Positions 1 to 7,559 of a DNA stretch of 64,000 bases are shown here, piece after piece (position 1 is the first letter of the stretch; each line of letters begins with the position of its first letter). A program made the position numbers and the translations under genes. The DNA is taken from positions 248,001 to 312,000 of the forward strand of contig SBLD01000002.1 in the NCBI GenBank assembly GCA_004551485.1, in the 5' to 3' direction. Under the pieces are notes generated by a model. That model worked only from the letters and a program-made list of their open reading frames with translations, ran no database searches and was not told the origin of the DNA. This DNA is from Billgrantia azerbaijanica. GTDB lineage: Bacteria > Pseudomonadota > Gammaproteobacteria > Pseudomonadales > Halomonadaceae.

Positions 1-1735
1 CTTCGAGCGCCTCACGCAGCGTGACCTGGGGCTCACCTTCCACGAGGTGCAGGGACCGCTCGCCTGGCGGCAGCGCGGCGAGAAGGGGGGGATCGAGGGC
101 GAGCTCGAGGGGCGCCTGCTCGGCGGACCGGTGACGGCGACACTCGATACCCAGGCCGGCGGCATCGATTTCAGCGGCACCGCGGAGGCCGCCGCCTTGC
201 TCGACTGGGGCAGTGTGGCGGCGCTCGGCGAGCGTGTCTCCGGGCGTGTGCCCTGGCGCGGACGCCTCGCGCTCGAGGAAGCGAGCAGCCGGCTGCACCT
301 GGAGAGCGGACTCGAGGCGCTGGCCATCGACCTGCCGGCGCCGTTCGGCAAGCCGGCCGGCGAGCCACGGCCGCTGCGCCTGGATGCCGATCTCGGGGCG
401 GGGCGGCTCGAGGCGACGCTGGGCCGTGAGCTGCGCCTGCGCTGGCGCGAGCTCGGCGAGGCGCCGGGTGGCCAGGGGCAGCTGTGGCTCGGTCGCCCCC
501 CGGCAGAGCCGGCCTGGCCGCGCGAGGCGGGGTGGCACATTGCGGCCTACCAGCCGCGCCTGCGGCTGCCCGAGTGGCGCGAGACGCTATCGGCACTGGC
601 CGGCCGGGACACCGCTGCGGTCGGCGCCGTGCGCCGGGTACGGCTGGCCACCGACTGCCTGGACGGCGGGGGCGGCTGCCTGAGCGACCTGCGCGCCGAG
701 GTGACGCCCCAGGCCGGCGGCGGCTGGCGTGCCGCCCTGGATGGCAGCCTGCTGAGCGGCAATCTGGACTACCGCCCCTCGCTCGCCGAGCCTCTCGACG
801 TGGCCCTGACCCGCCTGTCGCTGGACAGCCTGCTGCCGGGCACCGCGGGCGAAGGGGCCGGGGAGCTCTTTGCCGAACTCGACGTACCGCCAGAGCCGGA
901 ACCGCTGCCCGACTGGGTGGCGCGGCTGCCGGACGGCCGCCTGCGCATCGCCGACCTGGAGCATCGCGGACGTACCTTCGGCCCCTTCACCGCCTACTGG
1001 CGGGCCGATGCGGGGCGCCTGTCCGTGAGGCCGCTGGGCCTGACGCTCGGGCAGGTATCGGCGCGCGGTGAAGTGATCTGGGAAGGCGCCGGGGAGGGCG
1101 CGAGCCTGACACGCTCGCGCCTCGATCTGGATGGCCGCGACCTGGGCTCGGCCCTGGAGCGCCTGGGGCAGCCGGTGACCCTGCGCAGCGGCATGACGCG
1201 AGTGCGTAGCCAGCTCGCCTGGCCGGGCGCGCCCTGGCAGTTCGCCCTGGCGCGCTCCCGCGGCAGCGTGGAGGTCGAGCTGCGCGACGGGCGTTTTCTC
1301 AACGTGGAGTCGCCGTCGGCGCGGCTGGTGGGGCTGTTCAACCTCGACAACCTGGTGCGCCGGCTGCAATTGGACTTTTCCGACGTGACGGGGCAGGGTA
1401 CCGCTTTCGATTCGGTGGTGGGAGCCGCTACGCTGTATGAAGGGGTTCTCGAGACCCAGGGCCCCGTGGAAGTCGAAGGGCCGGCGACCACCTTCACGCT
1501 GCAGGGCAGCGTGGACCTGGCGCGCCGGGAACTCGACCAGCGGCTGGGCGTCACAGTGCCCATCAGCCGCAACCTGCCGCTGGCGGCGGTGCTCGCCGGT
1601 GCGCCGGTGATCGGCGGGGCGCTGTTCATTGCCGACCGCCTGTTCGGCAGCGCCATCGACCGGGTCACCCGAATTCATTACCGCGTGCGTGGTCCCTGGA
1701 CGGCGCCGCAGATCACACTGGAAAGTGCCGAATGA
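1..1735 (+). CDS. yhdP: YhdP family AsmA-like protein, C-terminal part
   Basis: The reading frame is open from the first bases of the window, so this is the C-terminal ~578 residues of a larger protein. YhdP-family proteins exceed 1,200 residues, span the periplasm from an inner-membrane anchor, and are implicated in phospholipid transport to the outer membrane. The visible part is rich in short beta-strand segments with alternating charged and hydrophobic residues. It ends in the family-typical C-terminal block with a hydrophobic stretch (positions about 1570-1640). The stop overlaps the tldD start by ATGA, so the two genes are probably co-transcribed. The family call rests on overall resemblance and the tldD neighbour. 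The N-terminus lies outside the window. Confidence 0.85.
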   Translation, partial: FERLTQRDLGLTFHEVQGPLAWRQRGEKGGIEGELEGRLLGGPVTATLDTQAGGIDFSGTAEAAALLDWGSVAALGERVSGRVPWRGRLALEEASSRLHLESGLEALAIDLPAPFGKPAGEPRPLRLDADLGAGRLEATLGRELRLRWRELGEAPGGQGQLWLGRPPAEPAWPREAGWHIAAYQPRLRLPEWRETLSALAGRDTAAVGAVRRVRLATDCLDGGGGCLSDLRAEVTPQAGGGWRAALDGSLLSGNLDYRPSLAEPLDVALTRLSLDSLLPGTAGEGAGELFAELDVPPEPEPLPDWVARLPDGRLRIADLEHRGRTFGPFTAYWRADAGRLSVRPLGLTLGQVSARGEVIWEGAGEGASLTRSRLDLDGRDLGSALERLGQPVTLRSGMTRVRSQLAWPGAPWQFALARSRGSVEVELRDGRFLNVESPSARLVGLFNLDNLVRRLQLDFSDVTGQGTAFDSVVGAATLYEGVLETQGPVEVEGPATTFTLQGSVDLARRELDQRLGVTVPISRNLPLAAVLAGAPVIGGALFIADRLFGSAIDRVTRIHYRVRGPWTAPQITLESAE

Positions 1736-3186
1736 CGATACGACCGCATGCCCTGCTCGACACCGCCGCCGAGATCCTGCTGCATCCCGGCGGCCTGGAC
1801 CTCGAGGCGCTGGATGCCGGCCTCGGCCACGCGCTGACGCCCGGCGTCGACTATGCCGACCTCTACTTCCAGCGCAGCTGGCACGAGAGCTGGGTGCTGG
1901 AGGATGGCGAGGTCAAGGAGGCCGGCTACAACATCGACGGCGGCGTCGGCGTGCGCGCCATGGCCGGCGAGAAGACCGGTTTCGCCTACTCCAACCAGAT
2001 CACCGCCGACGCCCTGGTCGACACCGGCCGTACCGCGTCGGGCATCGTGCGCAGCGGCGCCCGGCTCGCGGTTGCGCCGCGCCTGATCGGCCAGGCGCCG
2101 CTGCGCTACGCCACGCTCGACCCCCTCGCCAGCCTCACCGCCGACGACAAGATCGCTCTGCTCAAGCAGGCCGACCGGGTGGCACGGGCCGCCGATCCGG
2201 CGGTGAGCCAGGTCAGCGCCTCGCTCACCGGGGTGCACGAGGTGGTGCTGGTGCGCGCCAGCGACGGCACCCTGGCAGCGGACGTCCGCCCGCTGGTGCG
2301 CTTCAACGTCAGCGTCATCGCCGTCAGGAACGGTCGCCGCGAGCGTGGCAGTGCCGGCGGCGGCGGCCGCTACGCCATGGAGCGACTGCGCGACGACAAC
2401 GTCGCCGAGCGCTTCGCCAGGGAGGCGGTGCGCCAGGCGCTGGTCAACCTGGAGGCGGTGGACGCCCCGGCCGGCCAGCTGCCGGTGGTGCTGGGGCCGG
2501 GTTGGCCCGGCATCCTGCTGCACGAAGCGGTGGGCCATGGCCTGGAAGGGGACTTCAACCGCAAGGGCAGCTCGGCCTTCGCCGGGCGCATGGGCCAGCG
2601 CGTGGCGGCGCCCGGCGTCACCGTGGTCGACGACGCCACCCTGGCCGACCGGCGTGGCTCGCTGTCCATCGACGACGAGGGCACGCCGGGCCAGTGCACG
2701 CCGCTGATCGAGGACGGCATTCTCACCGGCTACATGCAGGACAAGCTCAATGCCCGGCTGATGGGCATGACGACCACCGGCAACGCCCGCCGCGAGTCCT
2801 TCGCCCACCTGCCGATGCCGCGCATGACCAACACCTACATGCTGGCGGGGCAGGACGACCCGGCCGATATTCTCAAGAGCGTCAAGCGCGGTCTCTACGC
2901 GGTGAGCTTCGGCGGCGGCCAGGTGGACATTACCTCGGGCAAGTTCGTCTTCTCGGCCAGCGAAGCCTACCTGATCGAGGATGGCCGCATCACCGCACCG
3001 GTGAAGGGGGCGACGCTAATCGGCAACGGCCCCGAGGCGATGGGCCGGGTGTCGATGATCGGCCACGACCTCGAGCTCGATACCGGCATCGGCGTGTGCG
3101 GCAAGGAGGGGCAGGGCGTGCCGGTGGGCGTCGGCCAGCCGACGCTCAAGCTCGACGAGTTGACCGTGGGCGGCACGGCCTCCTGA
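1732..3186 (+). CDS. tldD: Metalloprotease TldD
   Basis: TldD is the zinc-protease subunit of the TldD/TldE heterodimer, which degrades unfolded peptides and, in enterobacteria, matures microcin B17 and acts on CcdA. The 484-residue length is normal. The metal-binding motif HEAVGH is present at about residues 264-269, followed by the conserved G[11 protein letters not shown] region. The start ATG overlaps the yhdP stop. The partner gene pmbA (tldE) lies 660 bases downstream beyond a convergent yjgA, so both subunits are encoded locally but in separate transcription units. The TGA stop abuts the yjgA stop with no spacer. Confidence 0.97.
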   Translation: MTIRPHALLDTAAEILLHPGGLDLEALDAGLGHALTPGVDYADLYFQRSWHESWVLEDGEVKEAGYNIDGGVGVRAMAGEKTGFAYSNQITADALVDTGRTASGIVRSGARLAVAPRLIGQAPLRYATLDPLASLTADDKIALLKQADRVARAADPAVSQVSASLTGVHEVVLVRASDGTLAADVRPLVRFNVSVIAVRNGRRERGSAGGGGRYAMERLRDDNVAERFAREAVRQALVNLEAVDAPAGQLPVVLGPGWPGILLHEAVGHGLEGDFNRKGSSAFAGRMGQRVAAPGVTVVDDATLADRRGSLSIDDEGTPGQCTPLIEDGILTGYMQDKLNARLMGMTTTGNARRESFAHLPMPRMTNTYMLAGQDDPADILKSVKRGLYAVSFGGGQVDITSGKFVFSASEAYLIEDGRITAPVKGATLIGNGPEAMGRVSMIGHDLELDTGIGVCGKEGQGVPVGVGQPTLKLDELTVGGTAS

Positions 3187-3693
3187 TCACAGCCCGGCGG
3201 TGTCGCGGATCAGCCGGAACAGACGCCGGGCATTGGTGGGAGGCTTGCCCTGCTCGCGCTCGCGGCGGGCGTTGCGGACCAGCTGGCGCAGCGCCTGGCG
3301 GTCCACCGCGGGGTGGTCGGCGATGAAGGCCTCGACGGCGGCGTCGCCCTCGTCGATGAGGCGGTCGCGCCACTGCTCGAGACGGTGGAAGGCGAGGTCG
3401 CGGCGGCGTGTCTCCTGCTCCATCTCGTCGAAGACGGCGCGGATGGCGTCGAGGTCCTCGCGGCGCATCAGCTTGCCGACGTACTGCATGTGGCGGCGGC
3501 GCGCCTCGTGGGAGCGGATGCGCCCGGCCTCCACCACCGCCGCTAGCAGGTCGTCGGAGAGTGGCAGCCGCGCGCGTTCGCTGTCGCTCATGGCGATGAT
3601 CTTCTCGCCCAGCGTCTGCAGCGCGTGCATCTCGCGCTTGAGCTGGGACTTGCTCGGCCGCTCATCGGCCGAGGGGGGAAATTCCTGGGTCAT
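3187..3693 (-). CDS. yjgA: Ribosome-associated protein YjgA/DarP (DUF615)
   Basis: This 168-residue protein is highly charged and helical and belongs to the YjgA/DarP family, which binds late 50S assembly intermediates and helps mature the peptidyl transferase centre. Recognisable segments are P-S-K-S-Q-L-K-R-E-M near the N-terminus, R-R-H-M-Q-Y-V-G-K-L-M-R in the middle and a basic C-terminus ending R-L-F-R-L-I-R. The frame stays open upstream to 3786, but the start at 3693 (MTQEFPPS) matches the usual family N-terminus and length. The gene is convergent with tldD and divergent from pmbA, as yjgA and pmbA are in E. coli. Confidence 0.93.
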   Translation of the reverse strand: MTQEFPPSADERPSKSQLKREMHALQTLGEKIIAMSDSERARLPLSDDLLAAVVEAGRIRSHEARRRHMQYVGKLMRREDLDAIRAVFDEMEQETRRRDLAFHRLEQWRDRLIDEGDAAVEAFIADHPAVDRQALRQLVRNARREREQGKPPTNARRLFRLIRDTAGL

Positions 3694-3781
3694 ACCGCAT
3701 CCAAGTGGGTGTGAGGGGCCGTCCACGGTGCAGTATACCAGCCCGCTGCCGGGCAGCGGGACACCGACACGATCCGATGCG

Positions 3782-3827
3782 GCCAACGGGCCGCGCGGTC
3801 ACGAACGTAGCGCGGCCCACGGGCCGT
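3782..3827 (+). promoter_or_regulatory. Strong inverted repeat in the pmbA leader
   Basis: GGGCCGCGC at 3788-3796 pairs perfectly with GCGCGGCCC at 3810-3818 around a 13-base loop. It ends about a dozen bases before the AGGAGGGA ribosome-binding site (3831-3838) of pmbA. A second palindrome, CCCGCTGCC/GGCAGCGGG, lies at 3742-3760. They may form leader hairpins on the pmbA mRNA or act as terminators for transcripts entering from either side. No T-tract is present, and no function can be assigned from sequence alone. Confidence 0.35.
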
Positions 3828-3845
3828 TACAGGAGGGAGAATCGC

Positions 3846-5186
3846 ATGACACAGGCTTTCGATGCCGCCGCCCAGCAGGCGCTGCTGGAGTCCCGCACCG
3901 AGCAGGCGCTCGCGCTGGCGCGTCGGCTGGGTGCCGATGCCGCCGAGGTGGGGGCCAGCGTCGACCAGGGCATCGGCGTCAGCGTGCGCGAGGGCGAGGT
4001 CGAGACCGTCGAGCTGTCGCGCGACCAGGGCATCGCAGTGACCGTCTACGTCGGCTCGCGCAAGGGGAATGCCTCCTCCACCGATGCCAGCGAGGCGTCC
4101 ATCCAGGCCGTGGTCGAGAAGGCCGTGGCCATCGCGTGCCACACCGGTGAGGATCCGGCCGCGGGGCTGGCCGACGCCGAGCTGATGGCGCGCGAGCTGC
4201 CCGACCTTGACGTCCACCATCCGTGGCCGCTGACCACCGAGCGCGCCATCGACCTGGCGCTCGCCTGCGAAGCGGCCGGGCGCCGCAAGGCCGGCATCCG
4301 CCAGTCCGAAGGAGCGTCCCTCTCCAGCGGCGAAGGGGTGCGGGTCTACGGCAACAGCCACGGCTTCCTGGGCAGCCAGCGGGGCAGCCGCCACTCGCTC
4401 TCCTGCATGCTGATCGCCGAGGACGCGGGCGGCATGCAGCGCGACTACGACTACACCAGCGCCCGCAACCCGGCCGAACTGGCCGCGCCCGAGGCGGTGG
4501 GCGAGCGTGCCGCCGAGCGCACCCTGCAGCGTCTCGGCGCCCGGCGCCCGGCGACGGGGCGCCTGCCGGTGCTGTTCGACGCCACGGTGGCGAGCGGCCT
4601 GGTGGGGCACCTGATGAGCGCCATCGCCGGGGGCTCGCTCTACCGTCAAGCGTCGTTCCTCTGCGATCGTCTGGGCGAAACGCTCTTCCCCGAGTGGTTC
4701 ACGCTGCTCGAGCGGCCCATGGAGCGCGGCGCCATGGCGAGTTCGCCCTTCGACAACGACGGCGTGCAGACGCGCGACAACGTCTTCATCGACCGGGGAC
4801 GGCTGGCCAGCTACATGCTCTCCGCCTACAGCGCGCGGCGACTGGGGCTGCAGACCACCGGCAACGCCGGCGGCGCGCGCAACCTGCGCATCGACGCGCC
4901 GCTCGAGTCGCGGGAGGCGCTGCTCGCCCGCATGCAGCGCGGCGTGCTGGTCACCGAGCTGATGGGGCAGGGCGTCAACGGCGTGACCGGCGATTACTCG
5001 CGCGGTGCCGCCGGCTTCTGGGTGGAGAACGGCCAGGTCCAGCACCCGGTGGAGGAGTTCACCATCGCCGGCAACCTCGAGGCGATGTTCCGGGGCCTCG
5101 CCGGCGTGGGCGACGACCTCGACACCCGCGGCAGCATCCACACCGGCAGCTGGCTGATCGACGAGATGACAGTAGCAGGAAGCTGA
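3846..5186 (+). CDS. pmbA: Metalloprotease TldE/PmbA
   Basis: PmbA (TldE) is the non-metal partner that forms the active heterodimer with TldD. The protein is 446 residues, the usual family length, and lacks an HExxxH motif, as expected. Conserved blocks include G-V-S-V-R-x-G-E-V-E-T near residue 45 and the C-terminal run G-x-T-G-D-Y-S-R-G-A-A-G-F-W-V-E-N-G. The start at 3846 was chosen because AGGAGGGA sits 7 bases upstream and the protein begins MTQAFDAAAQQ. The stop faces that of ptsO across a structured repeat element. Confidence 0.96.
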   Translation: MTQAFDAAAQQALLESRTEQALALARRLGADAAEVGASVDQGIGVSVREGEVETVELSRDQGIAVTVYVGSRKGNASSTDASEASIQAVVEKAVAIACHTGEDPAAGLADAELMARELPDLDVHHPWPLTTERAIDLALACEAAGRRKAGIRQSEGASLSSGEGVRVYGNSHGFLGSQRGSRHSLSCMLIAEDAGGMQRDYDYTSARNPAELAAPEAVGERAAERTLQRLGARRPATGRLPVLFDATVASGLVGHLMSAIAGGSLYRQASFLCDRLGETLFPEWFTLLERPMERGAMASSPFDNDGVQTRDNVFIDRGRLASYMLSAYSARRLGLQTTGNAGGARNLRIDAPLESREALLARMQRGVLVTELMGQGVNGVTGDYSRGAAGFWVENGQVQHPVEEFTIAGNLEAMFRGLAGVGDDLDTRGSIHTGSWLIDEMTVAGS

Positions 5187-5233
5187 ACCGTGTTTAAAGT
5201 ACCCGACTGATAGCCCTCCCTACCTTGGCCAGC

Positions 5234-5352
5234 GGGAATGAGCGAGCGATGGCCAGGGTAGGCGAAGCCCGACGAGCAGGCGGAGTTTAGGGAACCTAAA
5301 TGAGCACTGCGAGGAGGGCTTCAACGCCGCATGGCCGAGCGCAGCCATTCCC
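5234..5352 (+). repeat. Intergenic structured repeat, copy A
   Basis: This fills the gap between the convergent stops of pmbA and ptsO. Three nested inverted repeats are visible: an outer pair GGGAATG (5234-5240)/CATTCCC (5346-5352), an inner pair GAAGCCC (5264-5270)/GGGCTTC (5316-5322) and a central hairpin TTTAGG (5286-5291)/CCTAAA (5295-5300). A related element lies at 22824-22952 in reverse orientation. It shares blocks such as GCGAGCGA, GGCCAG, CGGAGTTTA, TAAATGAG, AACGCCG and GAGCGCAGCCA. All three stems differ between the copies by changes that keep base pairing. The right edge abuts the ptsO stop codon. It may be a terminator-like or extragenic palindromic repeat; function is unknown. 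Confidence 0.7.
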
Positions 5353-5622
5353 CTAGGCATCCTCTTCGAAGCGGGCGTCGAACAGTGCCTCGATGGCCTC
5401 CAGCGCCGCTTCGGCATCCTCGCCCTCGGCGCTCACGGTGAGCTCGGTGCCGCAGGGCGCGGCGAGCATCAGCAGTGACATGATGTTCGCCGCATCGGCG
5501 TCCTGGCCGGCGTGGCTGACGGTGATGCGGGCCTGGAACGGCTGGCAGCACTGCACCAGCTTGGTGGCGGCGCGGGCGTGCAGACCCCGCTTGTTGGTCA
5601 GGGTGAGCTTGCGACTGGCCAC
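5353..5622 (-). CDS. ptsO: Phosphocarrier protein NPr (PtsO, HPr family)
   Basis: NPr carries phosphate from EI-Ntr to EIIA-Ntr in the nitrogen-related PTS. The 89-residue protein has the active-site segment K-R-G-L-H-A-R-A-A with the phosphorylatable histidine at position 15, and an acidic C-terminus. I chose the GTG at 5622. AAGGAA lies 8 bases upstream, the start comes two bases after the rapZ stop, and the length fits the family. A longer ATG start at 5649 would overlap rapZ by 25 bases. It is the last gene of the lpt-rpoN-hpf-ptsN-rapZ-ptsO series, where its substrate EIIA-Ntr is also encoded. Confidence 0.94.
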   Translation of the reverse strand: MASRKLTLTNKRGLHARAATKLVQCCQPFQARITVSHAGQDADAANIMSLLMLAAPCGTELTVSAEGEDAEAALEAIEALFDARFEEDA

Positions 5623-5624
5623 GC

Positions 5625-6548
5625 TCAGGGTTCCTTGGGGTCCTTGCATGCGGGGGGCTCCGGCGGTGCTTGGGGAATCGGCGTCTGGATGCCGAGCTCC
5701 CGGTGGCGCAGGCGAACGCCCGGCTGTTGCTGGGCCAGGTGATGGGCCAGCTTCTCGGCCAGGTAGACCGACCGGTGCTGGCCGCCGGTGCAGCCGATGG
5801 CCACCGTCAGGTAGCTGCGGTGGCTGTCGCGGTAGGCTGGCAGCCAGCGCTCGACCCAGCCGACGATGTCGTCGAGCATCTCACCCACCAGCGGGTACTG
5901 CTCGAGGAAGGTCGCGATACTGGCGTCCTGGCCGGTGGCGGAGCGCAGCTGGGGTTCCCAGTAGGGGTTGGGCAGGCAGCGGGCGTCGAAGACGATGTCG
6001 GCGTCGAGCGGCACGCCGCGCTTGAAGCCGAAGGACTCCACCGTGAGCGTGAGCTGCGCGGCGCAGTGGCCGGCCACCTGCTCGGCGATGCGGGCGCGCA
6101 GGTCGTGCACGGAGAGACGCGAGGTATCGATGATCAAATCGGCCAGGTCGCGGATCTCGGCCAGCGCCGTCTCCTCCGACTCGATCGCCTCGGCCAGCGT
6201 CATGTCGCTGCTGCCACGGGTCAGCGGGTGTCGGCGACGCGTGGTGGAGTAGCGCTCCAGCAAGATGCGCGCATCGGTGGTGAGGTAGATCACCTGGTAG
6301 CCGACCTGCCGCCCCCGTAGCTCCTCGAGCAGCCGCGGGACGCGCTGCAGCGCATGGGGCAGGTTGCGGGCATCGATGCTGACGGCGATGGCGTCGGGGC
6401 CGGTGGGGCTCTGGCGCAGCTCGTCCACCAGCGCGCCGAGCAGCATGGCCGGCAGGTTGTCGATGGCGTAGAAGCCGAGATCCTCGAGGGCCTGCAGCGC
6501 GATGGACTTGCCCGAGCCGGAGCGGCCGCTGATGATCACGAGCTTCAT
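5625..6548 (-). CDS. rapZ: RNase adapter RapZ (nucleotide-binding YvcJ family)
   Basis: In enterobacteria RapZ binds the small RNA GlmZ, presents it to RNase E, and so controls glucosamine-6-phosphate synthase. The 307-residue protein has a Walker A motif G-R-S-G-S-G-K-S at residues 8-15 and the conserved F-Y-A-I-D-N-L-P segment. Further in are Y-L-T-T-D-A, the C-terminal G-C-T-G-G-Q-H-R-S-V block and L-R-H-R-E. It extends beyond that block with a proline-rich tail of about 20 residues, unlike the basic tail I recall for E. coli. Whether GlmZ-type regulation exists in this organism cannot be judged from the window. Confidence 0.95.
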   Translation of the reverse strand: MKLVIISGRSGSGKSIALQALEDLGFYAIDNLPAMLLGALVDELRQSPTGPDAIAVSIDARNLPHALQRVPRLLEELRGRQVGYQVIYLTTDARILLERYSTTRRRHPLTRGSSDMTLAEAIESEETALAEIRDLADLIIDTSRLSVHDLRARIAEQVAGHCAAQLTLTVESFGFKRGVPLDADIVFDARCLPNPYWEPQLRSATGQDASIATFLEQYPLVGEMLDDIVGWVERWLPAYRDSHRSYLTVAIGCTGGQHRSVYLAEKLAHHLAQQQPGVRLRHRELGIQTPIPQAPPEPPACKDPKEP

Positions 6549-6594
6549 ACGGTCGGAATCTCCCGGGGCGGTGGTGGTCGGTGGCGCGGGCGGA

Positions 6595-7062
6595 TCAGGT
6601 GCCCTGGCGGCGGATCGCCTCGATCAGCGTCTCGTACAGCTCGCGCTGGGTGGTGCAGTGGCGCAGCCGCGACCGGGTATCGGCGTCGTTCATCACTGTG
6701 GCGACCTGGCTGAGCAGCGCCAGGTGGGTATCGTCGGCCTCCTCCGGCACCAGCAGCACGAAGACCAGATCGACGGGCTCGCCGTCGATGGCGTCGAAAT
6801 CGATCGGCTCGGCCAGCTTGAGGAAGGCTGCCACCGGGCCGTTGCAGTGGGGGCTGCGGGCATGGGGGATGGCTACCCCGTTGCCGATGCCCGTGCTGCC
6901 GAGGCGTTCGCGACCGATCAGGCGGTCGAACACCTCCTGGCTGTCGAGGCTGGGGGTGTTCTGCGCGATGAAGGTGCTGAAGAACTCCAGCACCCGTTTC
7001 TTGCTGCCCCCCGGCACCGCGAAGAGGGTGCGCTCGGGGGGCAGAATGGTTTCCAGTGTCAT
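6595..7062 (-). CDS. ptsN: PTS IIA-like nitrogen regulatory protein (EIIA-Ntr)
   Basis: EIIA-Ntr is the terminal phosphoacceptor of the nitrogen PTS. It regulates potassium transport, sigma-54-linked metabolism and other targets according to its phosphorylation state. The 155-residue protein has the expected G-N-G-V-A-I-P-H-A-R-S motif with the phosphorylated histidine at residue 67 and the downstream F-V-L-L-V-P-E-E-A-D-D-T-H-L-A-L-L segment. It starts 6 bases after the hpf stop and lies 46 bases ahead of rapZ, so it is probably part of the rpoN operon. Confidence 0.96.
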   Translation of the reverse strand: MTLETILPPERTLFAVPGGSKKRVLEFFSTFIAQNTPSLDSQEVFDRLIGRERLGSTGIGNGVAIPHARSPHCNGPVAAFLKLAEPIDFDAIDGEPVDLVFVLLVPEEADDTHLALLSQVATVMNDADTRSRLRHCTTQRELYETLIEAIRRQGT

Positions 7063-7068
7063 GACGAG

Positions 7069-7377
7069 TCAGCGGGCGCCAGCGCCCTGTGCGCGGGCCT
7101 GGGCTTTTTCCTTGTGCTTGACCAGCTGGCGGTCGAGCTTGTCGGTCAGGGCGTCGATGGCGGCATACATGTCGCCATCCAGGGCCTCGGCGTGCAGGTC
7201 GGCGCCGGCGGCATGCAAGGTGCAGGCGGCCTGTTGGCGTTCCTTCTCCACGGAGAGCGTGACCTGGACGTTGGTGATGTTGTCGTAGTGACGCTCGACG
7301 CGCGCCAGTTTCTCGCTCACGTAGTCACGCAGCGCATCGGTCAGCTCCACATGGTGGCCGGTGATATTGACTTGCAT
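7069..7377 (-). CDS. hpf: Ribosome hibernation promoting factor, short form
   Basis: HPF binds the 30S A/P site region and promotes 100S ribosome dimers in stationary phase together with RMF. The 102-residue protein is the short form with only the S30AE domain. It begins M-Q-V-N-I-T-G-H-H-V-E-L-T and contains V-S-E-K-L-A-R-V-E-R-H and D-M-Y-A-A-I-D-A-L-T-D-K-L. The frame is open upstream to 7518, but the start at 7377 fits the family N-terminus and is preceded by AAGGAG. It lies directly downstream of rpoN with its own promoter-like sequence in the gap. Confidence 0.95.
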   Translation of the reverse strand: MQVNITGHHVELTDALRDYVSEKLARVERHYDNITNVQVTLSVEKERQQAACTLHAAGADLHAEALDGDMYAAIDALTDKLDRQLVKHKEKAQARAQGAGAR

Positions 7378-7410
7378 GACAGGCTCCTTCGTCCTTCGGG
7401 TGGTGGTTCG

Positions 7411-7438
7411 ATTGTAACCCTTTTTCCTGCCCTGCAAA
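7411..7438 (-). promoter_or_regulatory. Candidate sigma-70 promoter for hpf
   Basis: Read on the minus strand, TTTGCA (7433-7438), a 16-base spacer and TACAAT (7411-7416) precede hpf by about 33 bases. The -10 element matches five of six consensus bases; the -35 is weak. It would let hpf-ptsN-rapZ-ptsO be expressed independently of rpoN. I looked for a -24/-12 sigma-54 element with correct spacing in this gap and did not find one. Confidence 0.45.
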
Positions 7439-7485
7439 CCCCCCGTCACTCGACGGTCATCACAACGGGAAAGGCGTGTCATCTG

Positions 7486-7559
7486 AGGCGCTTGCAATTG
7501 CTGGACGAGAGATGCCAAGCGCCTTGCGGCCGATTGTGGTGAACGCTACCGTGCGGCGC
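7486..7559 (-). repeat. Decayed tandem copy of the rpoN 3' end (RpoN box)
   Basis: Immediately after the rpoN stop, bases 7486-7559 resemble the last ~70 bases of rpoN (7567-7632). Shared blocks on the plus strand are GCGCTTGC (7488/7569), GCTGGACGAG (7500/7581), GATGCC (7511/7593) and CGCTACCGT-GCGGCGC (7544/7617, one mismatch). Read on the minus strand the copy gives R-R-T-V-A, then a diverged stretch, then K-A-L-G-I-S. The genuine gene gives R-R-T-V-A-K-Y-R-E-A-L-G-I-P. The copy is one base out of frame with rpoN and so is not translated as part of it. It looks like a degenerate duplication remnant. Confidence 0.6.

Noticed and set aside
7378-7559. A sigma-54 promoter in the rpoN-hpf gap (TGGCAT...TTGCA-like sequence on the minus strand)
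   Set aside because: The GG and GC dinucleotides are not at the required 10-base spacing. The similarity arises within the decayed rpoN copy.
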